The notes below the pieces were generated by a model. The model worked only from the letters and a program-made list of their open reading frames with translations, did no database searches and was not told the origin of the DNA. Positions 42,987 through 51,303 of a DNA stretch of 64,000 bases are shown in pieces. The DNA is taken from contig NZ_LZZW01000031.1 of the NCBI RefSeq assembly GCF_014170375.1, positions 416,996-480,995 of the forward strand, read 5' to 3'. The stretch is from Variovorax sp. UMC13. Its GTDB lineage: Bacteria > Pseudomonadota > Gammaproteobacteria > Burkholderiales > Burkholderiaceae_C. A program made the translations under genes and the position numbers. The first letter of the stretch is position 1; the number at the start of each line of letters is the position of its first letter.

Positions 42987-44626
42987 TTCTTGGCTTCGAG
43001 CCAGGCGTCGCCGTAGGAAGCGAACAGGCCGTCGCCCTGCAGCACCTGCTTGTGCAGGCGCGCGGTGGCGACCGTGACCCAGGTCTGCTCGACCAGGTCG
43101 AGCACCGGCAGGTCTTCCTGCACGATCTGCTGCCACTGCTTGATCAGTGCCTTGCGCTTGCCCACGTCGGCCTCGCCGCCCGCGGCTTCCATGATGCGGT
43201 CGAGTTCGGGGTTGGAGTAACCCGAACCGTTGGTCCAGGGCGAACCCTTGACGATGTTCTTGGTCCAGAACAGGCGCTGCACGCCCAGCGTCGGGTCGGG
43301 CAGCCGGTGCAGGCTGGAGATCATCAGGTCGTAGTCCTGGTCGTTGAAGATGCGGCGCAGGTAGGTGGCGGTGTCGCCCGCGCGCAGTTCCACGTCGACG
43401 CCCACGCGCGCCAGCGACTGCTTGATGAACTCGGCCGGGCGCGAGGCCGTCACGCCGCCGCCGGCATCGAAGTCCAGCGTGATCTTCAGGCGCTTGCCGT
43501 CCTTGCCCGGCTTCAGGCCGGCCTCGTCGAGCAGCGCGGCCGCCTTCTTGAGGTCGAAGGGGTACTGGCGCGTTTCCGGTGCGTAGTAGTTGACGACCGA
43601 CGAGGGCACGGGCCCGGTGGCCGGCTTGCCGTAGCCCAGGAACACCACCTTGAGCAGCGCGTTGCGGTCGATCGCGTGCGCGAAGGCCTGGCGCACCCGC
43701 TTGTCCGACAGCGCGGGCCGGCGCACGTTGAACTGCGTGAGGAAGATGGTCGCGAGGTAGCGGCCGTCGTCGAGGTTGATCGTGTACTTCGTCTTGTCGC
43801 TGAACTTGTTGAGGTTGGACAGCGGGATGCTCGAGCCCAGCGCGACGTCGAGCTCGCCGGCTTCCAGCGCCACGGTGCGCGCCGCCGCATCCGGGATGAA
43901 CTTGAACACCACGCCGTCGAGGTAGGGCTGCGGCTCGCCGCCCGCACCGCGCCCCCAGTAGTTCGGGTTGCGCTCGAGCCGCACATGGCTGCCCTTGACC
44001 CATTCCTTGAACACGAAGGGGCCGGTGCCCACCGGCGCGTTGTTCACCGGGTTCTTGAGCACGTCGGTGCCCTCGTAGAGGTGCTTGGGCAGCACCTGCG
44101 CGCCGTAGGTGTTGATGTAGTTGAGCAGGTAGGGCGCGGGCGAGGACAGGCGCACGATCACGGTGTGCGGGTCGGGCGTGTCGACGGCGGTCACATTGGC
44201 GAAGGCCGCGCGGCCGAAGGGGTGCAGGGGCTTCCAGACTTCCAGCAGCGTGTACTTCACGTCGGCCGCGGAGAAGTCCTTGCCGTCGTGCCACTTCACG
44301 CCCTTGCGCAGGTGGAAGGTCACGGTCAGGCCGTCGGGCGCGACCTCCCAGGAGGTGGCCAGCTCGGGCACCGGCTGCAGCTTGAGGTCGTAGCTCACCA
44401 GGCCTTCGAGCACCTTGCTCGACACCTGGCCGATGTTCATGGTGGTGATGAAGGCCGAGGTCAGCAAGGTGGGCTCGGGCGACACCGCCACGTTGAGGAT
44501 GCCGCCGCGCACCGGCTTCGTGCCGACCGTCTGCGCGAAGGCCGAAGGCACGGCCAGGCTGCCGGCCACGAGGAGTGCGCCCAGCGCGGTGCCGGTGTGG
44601 ATGAAATGGCGTCGGTTGGAATGCAT
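42983..44626 (-). CDS. Extracellular solute-binding protein family 5, second of a tandem pair
   Basis: A 547-residue family 5 (DppA/OppA-like) binding protein. Leader NRRHFIHTGTALGALLVAGSLAVPSAFAQ has an RR pair. Typical segments are GILNVAVSPEPTLLTSAF, WEVAPDGLTVTFHLRKGVKWHDGKDFSAADVKYTL and KHLYEGTDVLKNPVNNAPVGTGPFVFKEW. It closely resembles the product of the gene just upstream on the same strand (44657-46276), so a tandem duplication is likely. It is coupled to the permease gene by an ATGA. It delivers substrate to the DppBCDF-like complex. Confidence 0.94.
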   Translation of the reverse strand: MHSNRRHFIHTGTALGALLVAGSLAVPSAFAQTVGTKPVRGGILNVAVSPEPTLLTSAFITTMNIGQVSSKVLEGLVSYDLKLQPVPELATSWEVAPDGLTVTFHLRKGVKWHDGKDFSAADVKYTLLEVWKPLHPFGRAAFANVTAVDTPDPHTVIVRLSSPAPYLLNYINTYGAQVLPKHLYEGTDVLKNPVNNAPVGTGPFVFKEWVKGSHVRLERNPNYWGRGAGGEPQPYLDGVVFKFIPDAAARTVALEAGELDVALGSSIPLSNLNKFSDKTKYTINLDDGRYLATIFLTQFNVRRPALSDKRVRQAFAHAIDRNALLKVVFLGYGKPATGPVPSSVVNYYAPETRQYPFDLKKAAALLDEAGLKPGKDGKRLKITLDFDAGGGVTASRPAEFIKQSLARVGVDVELRAGDTATYLRRIFNDQDYDLMISSLHRLPDPTLGVQRLFWTKNIVKGSPWTNGSGYSNPELDRIMEAAGGEADVGKRKALIKQWQQIVQEDLPVLDLVEQTWVTVATARLHKQVLQGDGLFASYGDAWLEAKK

Positions 44627-44656
44627 GGGATCGATCGAGGAAGAAGGGGAAAGGGA

Positions 44657-46276
44657 TCAGTCGGCCGAAGCCAGGTACGCGTCGGCCAGCGAGGCATAGA
44701 GGCCGTCGCCCTGCGAGCGCGCCTTGCGGTAGCGGGTGCTTGAGACGGTGGTCCAGTCGAGCTCGATCAGGTCGAGGATCGGCACCTCTTCCTGCACGAT
44801 GGCCTGCCACTGGTCGATCAGCGCACGGCGCTTGGCCGGGTCGAGTTCGACCGCGGCCGCCTCCATCACGCGGTCGAGCTCGGGGTTGGCGTAGCCGGAG
44901 CCGTTGCTCCACGGCACGCCCTTGGCGATGTTCTTGCTCCAGTACCAGCGCTGCACGCCCAGGCTCGGGTCCGGCAGGTTGTGCAGGCTGGTGAGGAACA
45001 GGTCGTAGTCGCCGTCGGTGAACACGCGCCGCAGGTACACGCCCGCGTCGGACGACCGCAGCTCCAGGTCGATGCCCACGCGGCCGTAGGCCTGCTTCAT
45101 GAACTCGCCGGTGCGCGTGGCCTCGAGCGAGCCGCTGCCGTAGTCGAGCGTGAGCTTGAGGCGCTTGCCATCGGCCTTGCGCGTCAGCCCGGCCGCGTCG
45201 AGCAGCGCCTCGGCCTGCTTCGGGTCGTGCGGGTACTGGCGCCCCTTGGCGCTGTGGAAGGCCGGCACGGTCGACGGGATCGAACTGGTGGCGACCTTGC
45301 CGTAGCCCCGGTACACCACGCGCAGCAGCGCCTCGCGGTCGAGCGCATACATCAGCGCCTGGCGCACGCGCTTGTCGGCCAGCGCGGGCTTGCGCACGTT
45401 GACCGCGGCCAGCTGGATCGACGCGAGGTAGGCGCCGTCGGTGGTGTTGATGCGGTACTTCTTCTTGTCGGCGAACTGGTTGAGGTTGGACACCGGGATG
45501 TTCGACGCCAGCGCCACATGCACCTCGCCCGAGGCCAGCGCGACCGAACGCGCCGCGGCATCGGGGATGAACTTGAACACCACCCCGTCGAGGTAGGGCA
45601 GGCCCGCGCGCCAGTAGTCGGGGTTGCGCTCGAGCGCGATGTGGCTGCCGCGCACCCATTCCTTGAAGCGGAAGGGGCCGGTGCCGATCGGCGCCACGTT
45701 GGCCGGGTTCTTGAGCAGGTCGGTGCCCTCGTAGAGGTGCTTGGGCACCACCTGCGCGCCGTAGGTGTTGAGGAAGCTCAGCAGGTAGGGCGTGGGCCGC
45801 GACAGCCGCAGGATCGCGGTGTGCGGATCGGGCGTGTCCACGGCCTGCACCGAGGCATAGGCCAGCCGGCCGCCCGGATGGATCTTCTGCCAGATGTTGA
45901 GCAGCGAGAAGGCCACGTCGGCCGAAGTGAAGTCATGGCCGTCGTGCCATTTCACGCCGCGGCGCAGGCGCAGCGTGAGCGACAGGCCGTCGGGCGCGAA
46001 GGCCCACGACTCGGCCAGCTCGGGCTGCGGCTGCAGCTTGTCGTCGAACCAGACCAGGCCCTCGCTGATCTTGCCCGCGATCATCGTGACCTGCATGGTC
46101 GTGAGGAAGGCCGCCGAGAGGATCGAGGGCTCGGGGGCCAGCGAGATCACCAGCGTGCCGCCGCGCTGGGCGCCGTTGGCGGCCGGCTGCTGCGCATCGC
46201 TTGCGCCCAGCCAGGGCAAGGTGGCCGTGGCCATGCCGCCTTGCAGCAGCAGGCGTCGGTTCAATGAGGAAGCCAT
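44657..46276 (-). CDS. Extracellular solute-binding protein family 5, first of a tandem pair
   Basis: A 539-residue paralogue of the next gene. The leader contains LNRRLLLQGG, a Tat-like motif. Matching segments include GTLVISLAPEPSILSAAF, RRGVKWHDGHDFTSADVAFSLLNIW, KHLYEGTDLLKNPANVAPIGTGPFRFKEWVRGSH and NGSGYANPELDRVMEAA. It is the first gene of the leftward peptide-type operon. Two receptors for one transporter suggest two related ligands. The divergent gap (46277-46548) separates it from the MetQ-like gene. Confidence 0.93.
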   Translation of the reverse strand: MASSLNRRLLLQGGMATATLPWLGASDAQQPAANGAQRGGTLVISLAPEPSILSAAFLTTMQVTMIAGKISEGLVWFDDKLQPQPELAESWAFAPDGLSLTLRLRRGVKWHDGHDFTSADVAFSLLNIWQKIHPGGRLAYASVQAVDTPDPHTAILRLSRPTPYLLSFLNTYGAQVVPKHLYEGTDLLKNPANVAPIGTGPFRFKEWVRGSHIALERNPDYWRAGLPYLDGVVFKFIPDAAARSVALASGEVHVALASNIPVSNLNQFADKKKYRINTTDGAYLASIQLAAVNVRKPALADKRVRQALMYALDREALLRVVYRGYGKVATSSIPSTVPAFHSAKGRQYPHDPKQAEALLDAAGLTRKADGKRLKLTLDYGSGSLEATRTGEFMKQAYGRVGIDLELRSSDAGVYLRRVFTDGDYDLFLTSLHNLPDPSLGVQRWYWSKNIAKGVPWSNGSGYANPELDRVMEAAAVELDPAKRRALIDQWQAIVQEEVPILDLIELDWTTVSSTRYRKARSQGDGLYASLADAYLASAD

Positions 46277-46398
46277 GGGTCGAAATCTCCGGGGAAGGAC
46301 TGAGTGCCGGGTGCGAAGCCCACGGGAACAGCGAACGAGGAAAGCACGGGAGGTTAGGGGCCGCACGCGCCGCGCCCAAGCGAGAAAAACGAGGATCG

Positions 46399-46423
46399 AT
46401 ATGCGCGCCGCCCTGCATATGCA
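46399..46423. promoter_or_regulatory. Inverted repeat in the 46277-46548 divergent gap
   Basis: ATATGC (46399-46404) is repeated inverted as GCATAT (46415-46420), and the right copy is part of the perfect palindrome TGCATATGCA (46414-46423). The element lies midway between the start of the peptide-type operon and the MetQ-like gene, roughly 125 bases from either, where a shared operator could control both. The rest of this 272-base gap shows no gene. Confidence 0.4.
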
Positions 46424-46548
46424 AGCGTGGAAATCTTCCTTCGCCACGCATGGACCGCGCTCTTAGAGTGCCTTCGCGGCCCGCCCACGCGCCGGTCTTC
46501 ACTGCTCTCTTTCACGCGCCTCAGTCGCCCTGCCCCGCCGGAGTTCCC

Positions 46549-47364
46549 ATGCCTTCCTTCCCCTCACGCGGCCGCGCCCGCCTCGGCTTCGCCCTGCTCT
46601 CCCTCTTGCTCGCCGGCGCCGCCCAGGCCGCGGACCTGCGCATCGGCTTCATGCCCGGCCCCTACCGCGACGCCTTCGCCAAGGGCATCGAGCCGCTGCT
46701 CCAGCAGCAGGGCTACAGCGTCAAGTACGTGGAGTTCAGCCAGGGCGTGCAGCCCAACGATGCGGTCGAGCGCGGCCAGATCGACGCCAACATCTTCCAG
46801 CACACGCTCTACCTCAACGCGACCAACCAGCAGCAGGGCTTCAACCTCGTGCCCATCGTCCACGTGCCCACGCCGCCCATGGGCCTGTACTCGCAGCGCT
46901 ACAAGACGCTGGCCGCGGTGCCCGACGGCGCCACCGTCACGCTGCCGGCCGACCCGGTGAATGCGGCGCGCGCACTCAACATCCTCGCGGGCCTGGGCTG
47001 GGTGCTGCTCAAGGCCGGCGTGAGCCCGCTGAACGTGTCCGAGCGCGACATCGCGGCCAACCCCAAGCGCCTGCGCCTGGTGCCGCTGGATTCGGCCCAG
47101 GCGCCGCGCGCGCTGGCCGACACCGACCTGGCGGCCATCCAGGGCAACTTCGCGGTTGCCAACGGCCTCAAGCTCACCGAGGCGCTCAAGCTGGAAGACA
47201 TGACGCTGCCCTATGTCAACGTGGTGGCGGTCAAGCGCGGCAACGAGAACAGCGCCTATGCCAAGGACATCGTGCGCGCCTACCAGTCGGCCGAGTTCCA
47301 GAAGGTCTTCCAGGCCAACCCGGTCTGGGCCGGCTACCGGCTGCCTGACTACTTCGGCAAGTGA
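46549..47364 (+). CDS. MetQ/NlpA-family substrate-binding protein, orphan
   Basis: A 271-residue binding protein of the MetQ (NLPA lipoprotein) family. The leader ends LLLAGAAQAADL with a signal peptidase I site and no lipobox cysteine, unlike most MetQ proteins. The body shows LRIGFMPGPYRDAFAKGIEPLLQQQGYSVKYVEFSQGVQPNDAVERGQIDANIFQHTLYLN, a clear family match. No MetN ATPase or MetI permease gene is near. Downstream lies a broken acyl-CoA-dehydrogenase-like gene of the kind often found with sulfur-compound uptake genes. It may bind methionine or another organosulfur compound. Confidence 0.9.
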   Translation: MPSFPSRGRARLGFALLSLLLAGAAQAADLRIGFMPGPYRDAFAKGIEPLLQQQGYSVKYVEFSQGVQPNDAVERGQIDANIFQHTLYLNATNQQQGFNLVPIVHVPTPPMGLYSQRYKTLAAVPDGATVTLPADPVNAARALNILAGLGWVLLKAGVSPLNVSERDIAANPKRLRLVPLDSAQAPRALADTDLAAIQGNFAVANGLKLTEALKLEDMTLPYVNVVAVKRGNENSAYAKDIVRAYQSAEFQKVFQANPVWAGYRLPDYFGK

Positions 47365-47370
47365 CGCGCG

Positions 47371-47645
47371 ATGGGCCGTTTCGATCCCGATCTCTCCGAC
47401 CCGCTGCGCGCGGCCCTGCATGCGGATGCCATCGCGCGCGACAAGGCCGGCGAGGTCGCGCTCGAAGTGACGAACGAGATCTTCGAAGTGCTGGGTGCTG
47501 ACGCCTCGACGCGGTCTCTGGCCTCGACCGCTTCTGGCGCAACGCGCGCATCCACACGCTGCACAACCCGGCCGAGTACAAGACGCGCAACGTGGGGCGC
47601 TGGTTCGTGTCCGGGCTGCCACCGGAGCCCGGCACTTTTCAGTGA
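47371..47645 (+). pseudogene. Remnant of an SfnB/DszC-type acyl-CoA dehydrogenase-like gene
   Basis: Seven bases after the MetQ-like stop, the frame starting at 47371 reads DLSDPLRAALHADAIARDKA and EVALEVTNEIFEVLGA, which is the C-terminal helical domain of SfnB/DszC-type flavoproteins. After ADAS the sense continues in a different frame from 47520 as GLDRFWRNARIHTLHNPAEY to GTFQ and a stop at 47643-47645. The N-terminal two thirds, about 300 residues, are absent. So this is a 3' fragment with at least one indel, left after deletion. A full-length relative is encoded at 54159-55244. Confidence 0.7.
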
Positions 47646-48553
47646 TCGGGCTCGAGCGAGGTCCGCAGCGCGTCGACGAAGCGCTGCGGCTGGTCGAGCA
47701 TCACGAAATGGAAGCTGTCGTCGATGCGCGTGAAGCGGGCCTTCGCCAGCCCCGCATAGGCACCGCGAAAGCGTGCGTCGACAGCCGCCGCGGGCACGCC
47801 GTAGAGCGGGTCCCAGGCATAGATGACCTGGACCGGCACGCGGATGCGCTCCAGCTCGGATCGCAGGTCGGTGGTCATGAGTTCGTAGCTCGCGTTGGCC
47901 ACCGTCGTGCGGTCCGAGCGCAGGGCCGCCTCCACCACCGCCGCGCGCGCGGACGGCGTCTTGACCAGTCGCGCCACCGACGCGGCCTGCAGCGCGTCGG
48001 CCTGCGCCTTGGGCGCCGACAGCAGGTTGTCCCTGAACACGGCCGCATCGGGCGTCGACGTCGCCACGGTGGCGGCCGGGTCGAACAGCAGGCTGAAGAA
48101 GGGCAAGGCATCGACCACCACCAGCCCGCCGACGGCCTCGGGATGGCGCGCCGCGAGCATCAGCGCGACCTCCCCGCCCAGCGAATGGCCCACGACGATG
48201 GGCGCCTTCAGTTGATGCTGCGCGATGTACCGCGCGATGGCTTCGGCCACGGGCGCCGCGACCTCGCCCGCGGCGTTGGCGCCGGCGGCGGTGCCGGCAA
48301 AGCCCGCGACCTGCACCCGATGCAGCCGATGCGTCTGCCGCAGGCTCGCCGACGCTTGATCCCAGACATCCTTCGAGGACGCGAGCCCGGGGATCAGGAT
48401 GAGGTCGGGCCCCTGCCCTTCGGTCCGCACCGAGATCCTGTCGGCGATCCGGACAGCGGCCGCGGGCTCAACGGCCGGTGGTGCGGCCACGGCCGGAAGT
48501 GCGGTGGCAAGGAGGGCGCTGGCGACCCATGCGGCGGCGAGGAATGGAGGCAT
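47639..48553 (-). CDS. Exported alpha/beta hydrolase
   Basis: A 304-residue hydrolase with a signal peptide (MPPFLAAAWVASALLATALPAVA). The nucleophile elbow GHSLGGEVAL contains Ser, the oxyanion region is LIPGLASSKDVW, the acidic residue probably lies in YAWDPLYG and the catalytic His in DSFHFVMLDQP. It is a typical serine esterase/lipase-like hydrolase of the periplasm. It overlaps the end of the decayed gene at 47371-47645 by seven bases on the opposite strand. Substrate unknown. Confidence 0.87.
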   Translation of the reverse strand: MPPFLAAAWVASALLATALPAVAAPPAVEPAAAVRIADRISVRTEGQGPDLILIPGLASSKDVWDQASASLRQTHRLHRVQVAGFAGTAAGANAAGEVAAPVAEAIARYIAQHQLKAPIVVGHSLGGEVALMLAARHPEAVGGLVVVDALPFFSLLFDPAATVATSTPDAAVFRDNLLSAPKAQADALQAASVARLVKTPSARAAVVEAALRSDRTTVANASYELMTTDLRSELERIRVPVQVIYAWDPLYGVPAAAVDARFRGAYAGLAKARFTRIDDSFHFVMLDQPQRFVDALRTSLEPDH

Positions 48554-48700
48554 GAGGAATGACGGGGTGGTGACCGCCTATCGCGGTCGGAAAGAAGGGA
48601 GAGGCGGCAGGAATTCTCCGATGGATTCAAACGCCGCGTCGCACGGATCAAAGCCATGGCTGGCTGTGTCGTCAGCCTTTCGCCCCCCCGAAGCCGCGCG

Positions 48701-49375
48701 TCAGAACACGCTCAGGGCGCTGGCCATCCGGGCATGCGCGTCGGTGTCGACGATCGCATTGTGCGCGACCACCACCCTCGAGAAAGGCCAGCGCAGCACG
48801 CGCTCGGCGCTCCGGGCGGCGGCTGCACGATCGCGCACCAGCGCCCGCACGGTCAGCGGGACGGCCAGGCTGCGGCGAACGCCCGTCAGGGCGGCGTAGG
48901 CCCTGGTCGACCACGGAAGCGCTCCCTGCATCCATTGAACCAGGTCCGTGACGATGAGCGTGGCCGACGGCCGATGGAACCAGACCGATTCGCTGCCCGC
49001 CGGAATCCCCTCGAACGCAAGGTGCTCGAGGTCGGGCTGCCAATCGGCCACACCCTCGGCGGGTAGATCGCGGAGCGCCCCGAGTGCCGGGCACTTCCTG
49101 TGAAGCCCGGCCGGGCCGTAGACCTCGGCGCCGGGGAAGGCCGCGGCGAACGGGGCCAGAAAAAGATGGTGCATCCGGTTGGGGGCCACGATGAAGCTCA
49201 CGCGGCCCAGCTCGGCCAGCTGCCGTCGCAGGCCGTCGTTCAAGGGGACCGGCGAGTGGACCAGCAGCTTTTCCTCGGGCAAACGCACGACGGTCATGCG
49301 CGTGGTGATGGGGAGGCCGTTGGCGGAGAACGCGTGGACCGCGTGCCAGATGTTCGTGTCGATGAGCTGAAGCAT
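48701..49375 (-). CDS. DUF4336 family protein
   Basis: A 224-residue protein beginning MLQLIDTNIWHAVHAFSANG. The pattern TRMTVVRLPEEKLLVHSPVPL, RVSFIVAPNRMHHLFLAPFAAAFPGAEVYGPAGLHRK and VVVAHNAIV is that of DUF4336, which has an MBL-like fold with a partly altered metal site. No signal peptide. A GTG-initiated extension to 49600 in the same frame is unlikely since the conserved part starts at the ATG used. It is divergent from the AraC-type gene at 49460. Function unknown. Confidence 0.82.
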   Translation of the reverse strand: MLQLIDTNIWHAVHAFSANGLPITTRMTVVRLPEEKLLVHSPVPLNDGLRRQLAELGRVSFIVAPNRMHHLFLAPFAAAFPGAEVYGPAGLHRKCPALGALRDLPAEGVADWQPDLEHLAFEGIPAGSESVWFHRPSATLIVTDLVQWMQGALPWSTRAYAALTGVRRSLAVPLTVRALVRDRAAAARSAERVLRWPFSRVVVAHNAIVDTDAHARMASALSVF

Positions 49376-49459
49376 GCCCGGATGTTGTCGAAGCGCGCTG
49401 TCGGCGTATTGAACGATTGCGACATCCGGGCCGCCGGGCCGCTCGCCTAGACTCGGTGG

Positions 49460-50284
49460 ATGGCTGTGGAGCGTCCGCCCCTTTCCGATGCGATCTCTCG
49501 ACTGTGGCTGCCGAGCCTGGCACTCACGGGCTGCATGCGCGGTGTGATGGCGCGGGATGCCAGGGCCGTGGCGCTCGGGCCCGGGCAACGGTTCAATCAC
49601 TATCCGGCAACGCCGATGTGCACCCTCAACTGGTGGTTCGGTGGGGCGGTGGACATGCTTGCGCCCGGGTCGCCTGCTTCGCTGGACAGCCCACGCTCAC
49701 CCGTCCCTTCGCCCGTCGCCTTTGGCGGCCCGTTCACACGCCCTTCGATCACCTGGAGTTCGGGTGCGGCGCACGGAATGATGCTGCTCCTGCTTCCCGA
49801 TGCCGTCCATCACCTGACAGGGATCGAGCCCGGGAACTGGATCGATCGGATGGTCGATGTCGGCGATGTCCTCCCGGCGGATTGGGTGGCGATGTGTGCC
49901 TCGGTGGCGGCGGCGCCGGACGACGATCGACGCGTGCGCCTCATCGAGGACTTTCTCGATCCAAGATGGCAGGCGGCTCGGCCGAAGCGGGTGCTGGCGC
50001 TGCATCGCTACACCGACTGGGCCGACGGACTCGCGCTGCATGCGGCCACCTCGAGGACCGGCCGGAGCCTGCGCCAGGTTGAGCGCAGGATCCGGCTCTG
50101 GGCCGGGCAACCCTTGCGCGAGCTGAGGGGCTTCGGCCGCGCCGAACGGGCCTTCTTCGAGGCCATGGAATCTGAGGATGGCCAACGTCCGCCGTGGTCG
50201 GGGCTGGCCACCGACGCCGGCTACTCGGATCAGTCCCATCTGTGCAGGGTGTCGCGACGCATCACCGGCTGTACCCCGGCCTAG
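49460..50284 (+). pseudogene. AraC-family regulator truncated by a TAG stop
   Basis: A 274-residue AraC/XylS-type regulator with an N-terminal ligand-binding-like region (DUF6597-like, ending LLLLPDAVHHLTG) and C-terminal helix-turn-helix (RSLRQVERRIRLWAGQPLREL, WSGLATDAGYSDQSHLCRVSRRITGCTPA). The frame is stopped by TAG at 50282-50284, yet the same frame goes on for 18 codons, LLDRIAHDEGFWAYRIWQ, to a TGA at 50339-50341. That tail has the sequence pattern AraC relatives show after the second HTH, so TAG probably replaced a CAG codon. The truncation is at the extreme C-terminus, so partial activity is possible. Confidence 0.65.
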
Positions 50285-50444
50285 CTTCTGGACCGGATCG
50301 CGCACGACGAAGGGTTCTGGGCCTACCGGATCTGGCAATGACCGTCGTCGGCCGGCTGTAGCCGGTCGGTTGCCACCCGTGTGCCCGCAATTGGCATGCT
50401 TCGATGCCCCGCCTCCCGGGCCTCGGCACGGACGGGCCCTGCGC

Positions 50445-51239
50445 TCACGACGCGTCCGCTGGCGGCCGCAGCGCCTGCTTCGCGCCGTTCGGCGCATAGG
50501 CCAGCGCGTCCACCACCCTGCCGCCCAGCAGGTGCTCGCTGACGATCCGGTCGACCCCGGCCTCATCGATGCCGCCGTAGTACGTGCCCTCCGGAAACAC
50601 CTGCACCACCGGCGCGAGGTTGCAGGGGCCGAGGCAGCTGGTCCGCGCGCTCATCGTGCCCTCGCCAGCCGTTCGCAGGTTGAGCCGCTTCTGTTCGTTG
50701 CGCAGATGGCCCCAGACCAGCGCCGCGCCCGCGTTGTTGCAGGGACCGCCCTGGCAGACCAGCACCCGATACTTCTGTGTGGGGATCAGCGAGCCGACCG
50801 TGGGCAGCGCCGAGGCCGGCGTGGGCGCCGGATCGCTCGACATGGACGCCGCCATGTCGCGCAGCAGCGCGTCCATGCCCGCCAGCGCGGCGGGCGGCTC
50901 GCCGACCTGTACGCTCGGCCAGCGGCGCTGCGGGTGCTCGGCCTGCCAGCGATGCACCGCGCGATCGATCCAGACCCTGAAGCCGGGTTCCATCGGCAGC
51001 AGCAGCGGCAGGATGAAGACGGCGTCGAAGCCTTCGTCGGCCAGCGCCGTCAGGGTCTCGCGCAGCGAGGGCGTGCCCTGCTCGCTGAAGGCGAAGGCGA
51101 CATGGCCGGCGTGCTCCATCGCCTGCAGCCGGCGGACGAGATCTTCCATCTCGCGCGTGGCCGCGCCGGTGATGGACGACTTGGCCAGCAGCACGGTGGC
51201 GCGGCGCGATGCACTGTTCGAAGGTTCAGGAAGCGGCAT
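50445..51239 (-). CDS. CbiX-like chelatase fused to a thioredoxin-like [2Fe-2S] ferredoxin
   Basis: A 264-residue fusion. Residues about 1-110 resemble a CbiX/SirB half (ATVLLAKSSITGAATREMEDLVRRLQAM, VAFAFSEQGTPSLRETLTALADEGFDAVFILPLLL); the catalytic His of active CbiX proteins, normally in the first strand, is replaced in LLAKSS. Residues about 155-264 form a thioredoxin-like [2Fe-2S] ferredoxin with cysteines in VLVCQGGPCNNAG and SCLGPCNLAPVVQVFPEG. Fusions or neighbours of this kind occur with tetrapyrrole or cobalt metabolism, but the missing His argues against chelation. A GTG at 51251 is an alternative start. Confidence 0.85.
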   Translation of the reverse strand: MPLPEPSNSASRRATVLLAKSSITGAATREMEDLVRRLQAMEHAGHVAFAFSEQGTPSLRETLTALADEGFDAVFILPLLLPMEPGFRVWIDRAVHRWQAEHPQRRWPSVQVGEPPAALAGMDALLRDMAASMSSDPAPTPASALPTVGSLIPTQKYRVLVCQGGPCNNAGAALVWGHLRNEQKRLNLRTAGEGTMSARTSCLGPCNLAPVVQVFPEGTYYGGIDEAGVDRIVSEHLLGGRVVDALAYAPNGAKQALRPPADAS

Positions 51240-51303
51240 GGAGGTTTTCACGGGCGGATTCTATGCAGCCATCGCTGCACCGCCGCCGGCAAAAGTCCCA
51301 GCA

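Noticed and set aside
42987..45659. Extension of the DppB-like permease frame upstream into the two binding-protein genes
   Set aside because: The first 890 residues are low-complexity shadow of the binding proteins; the ATG at 42986 matches permease homologues and overlaps the upstream stop.
46277..46548. A SAM or other riboswitch before the MetQ-like gene
   Set aside because: No conserved riboswitch core or long leader with alternating stems was found; only an AT-rich palindrome suggests protein-based control.
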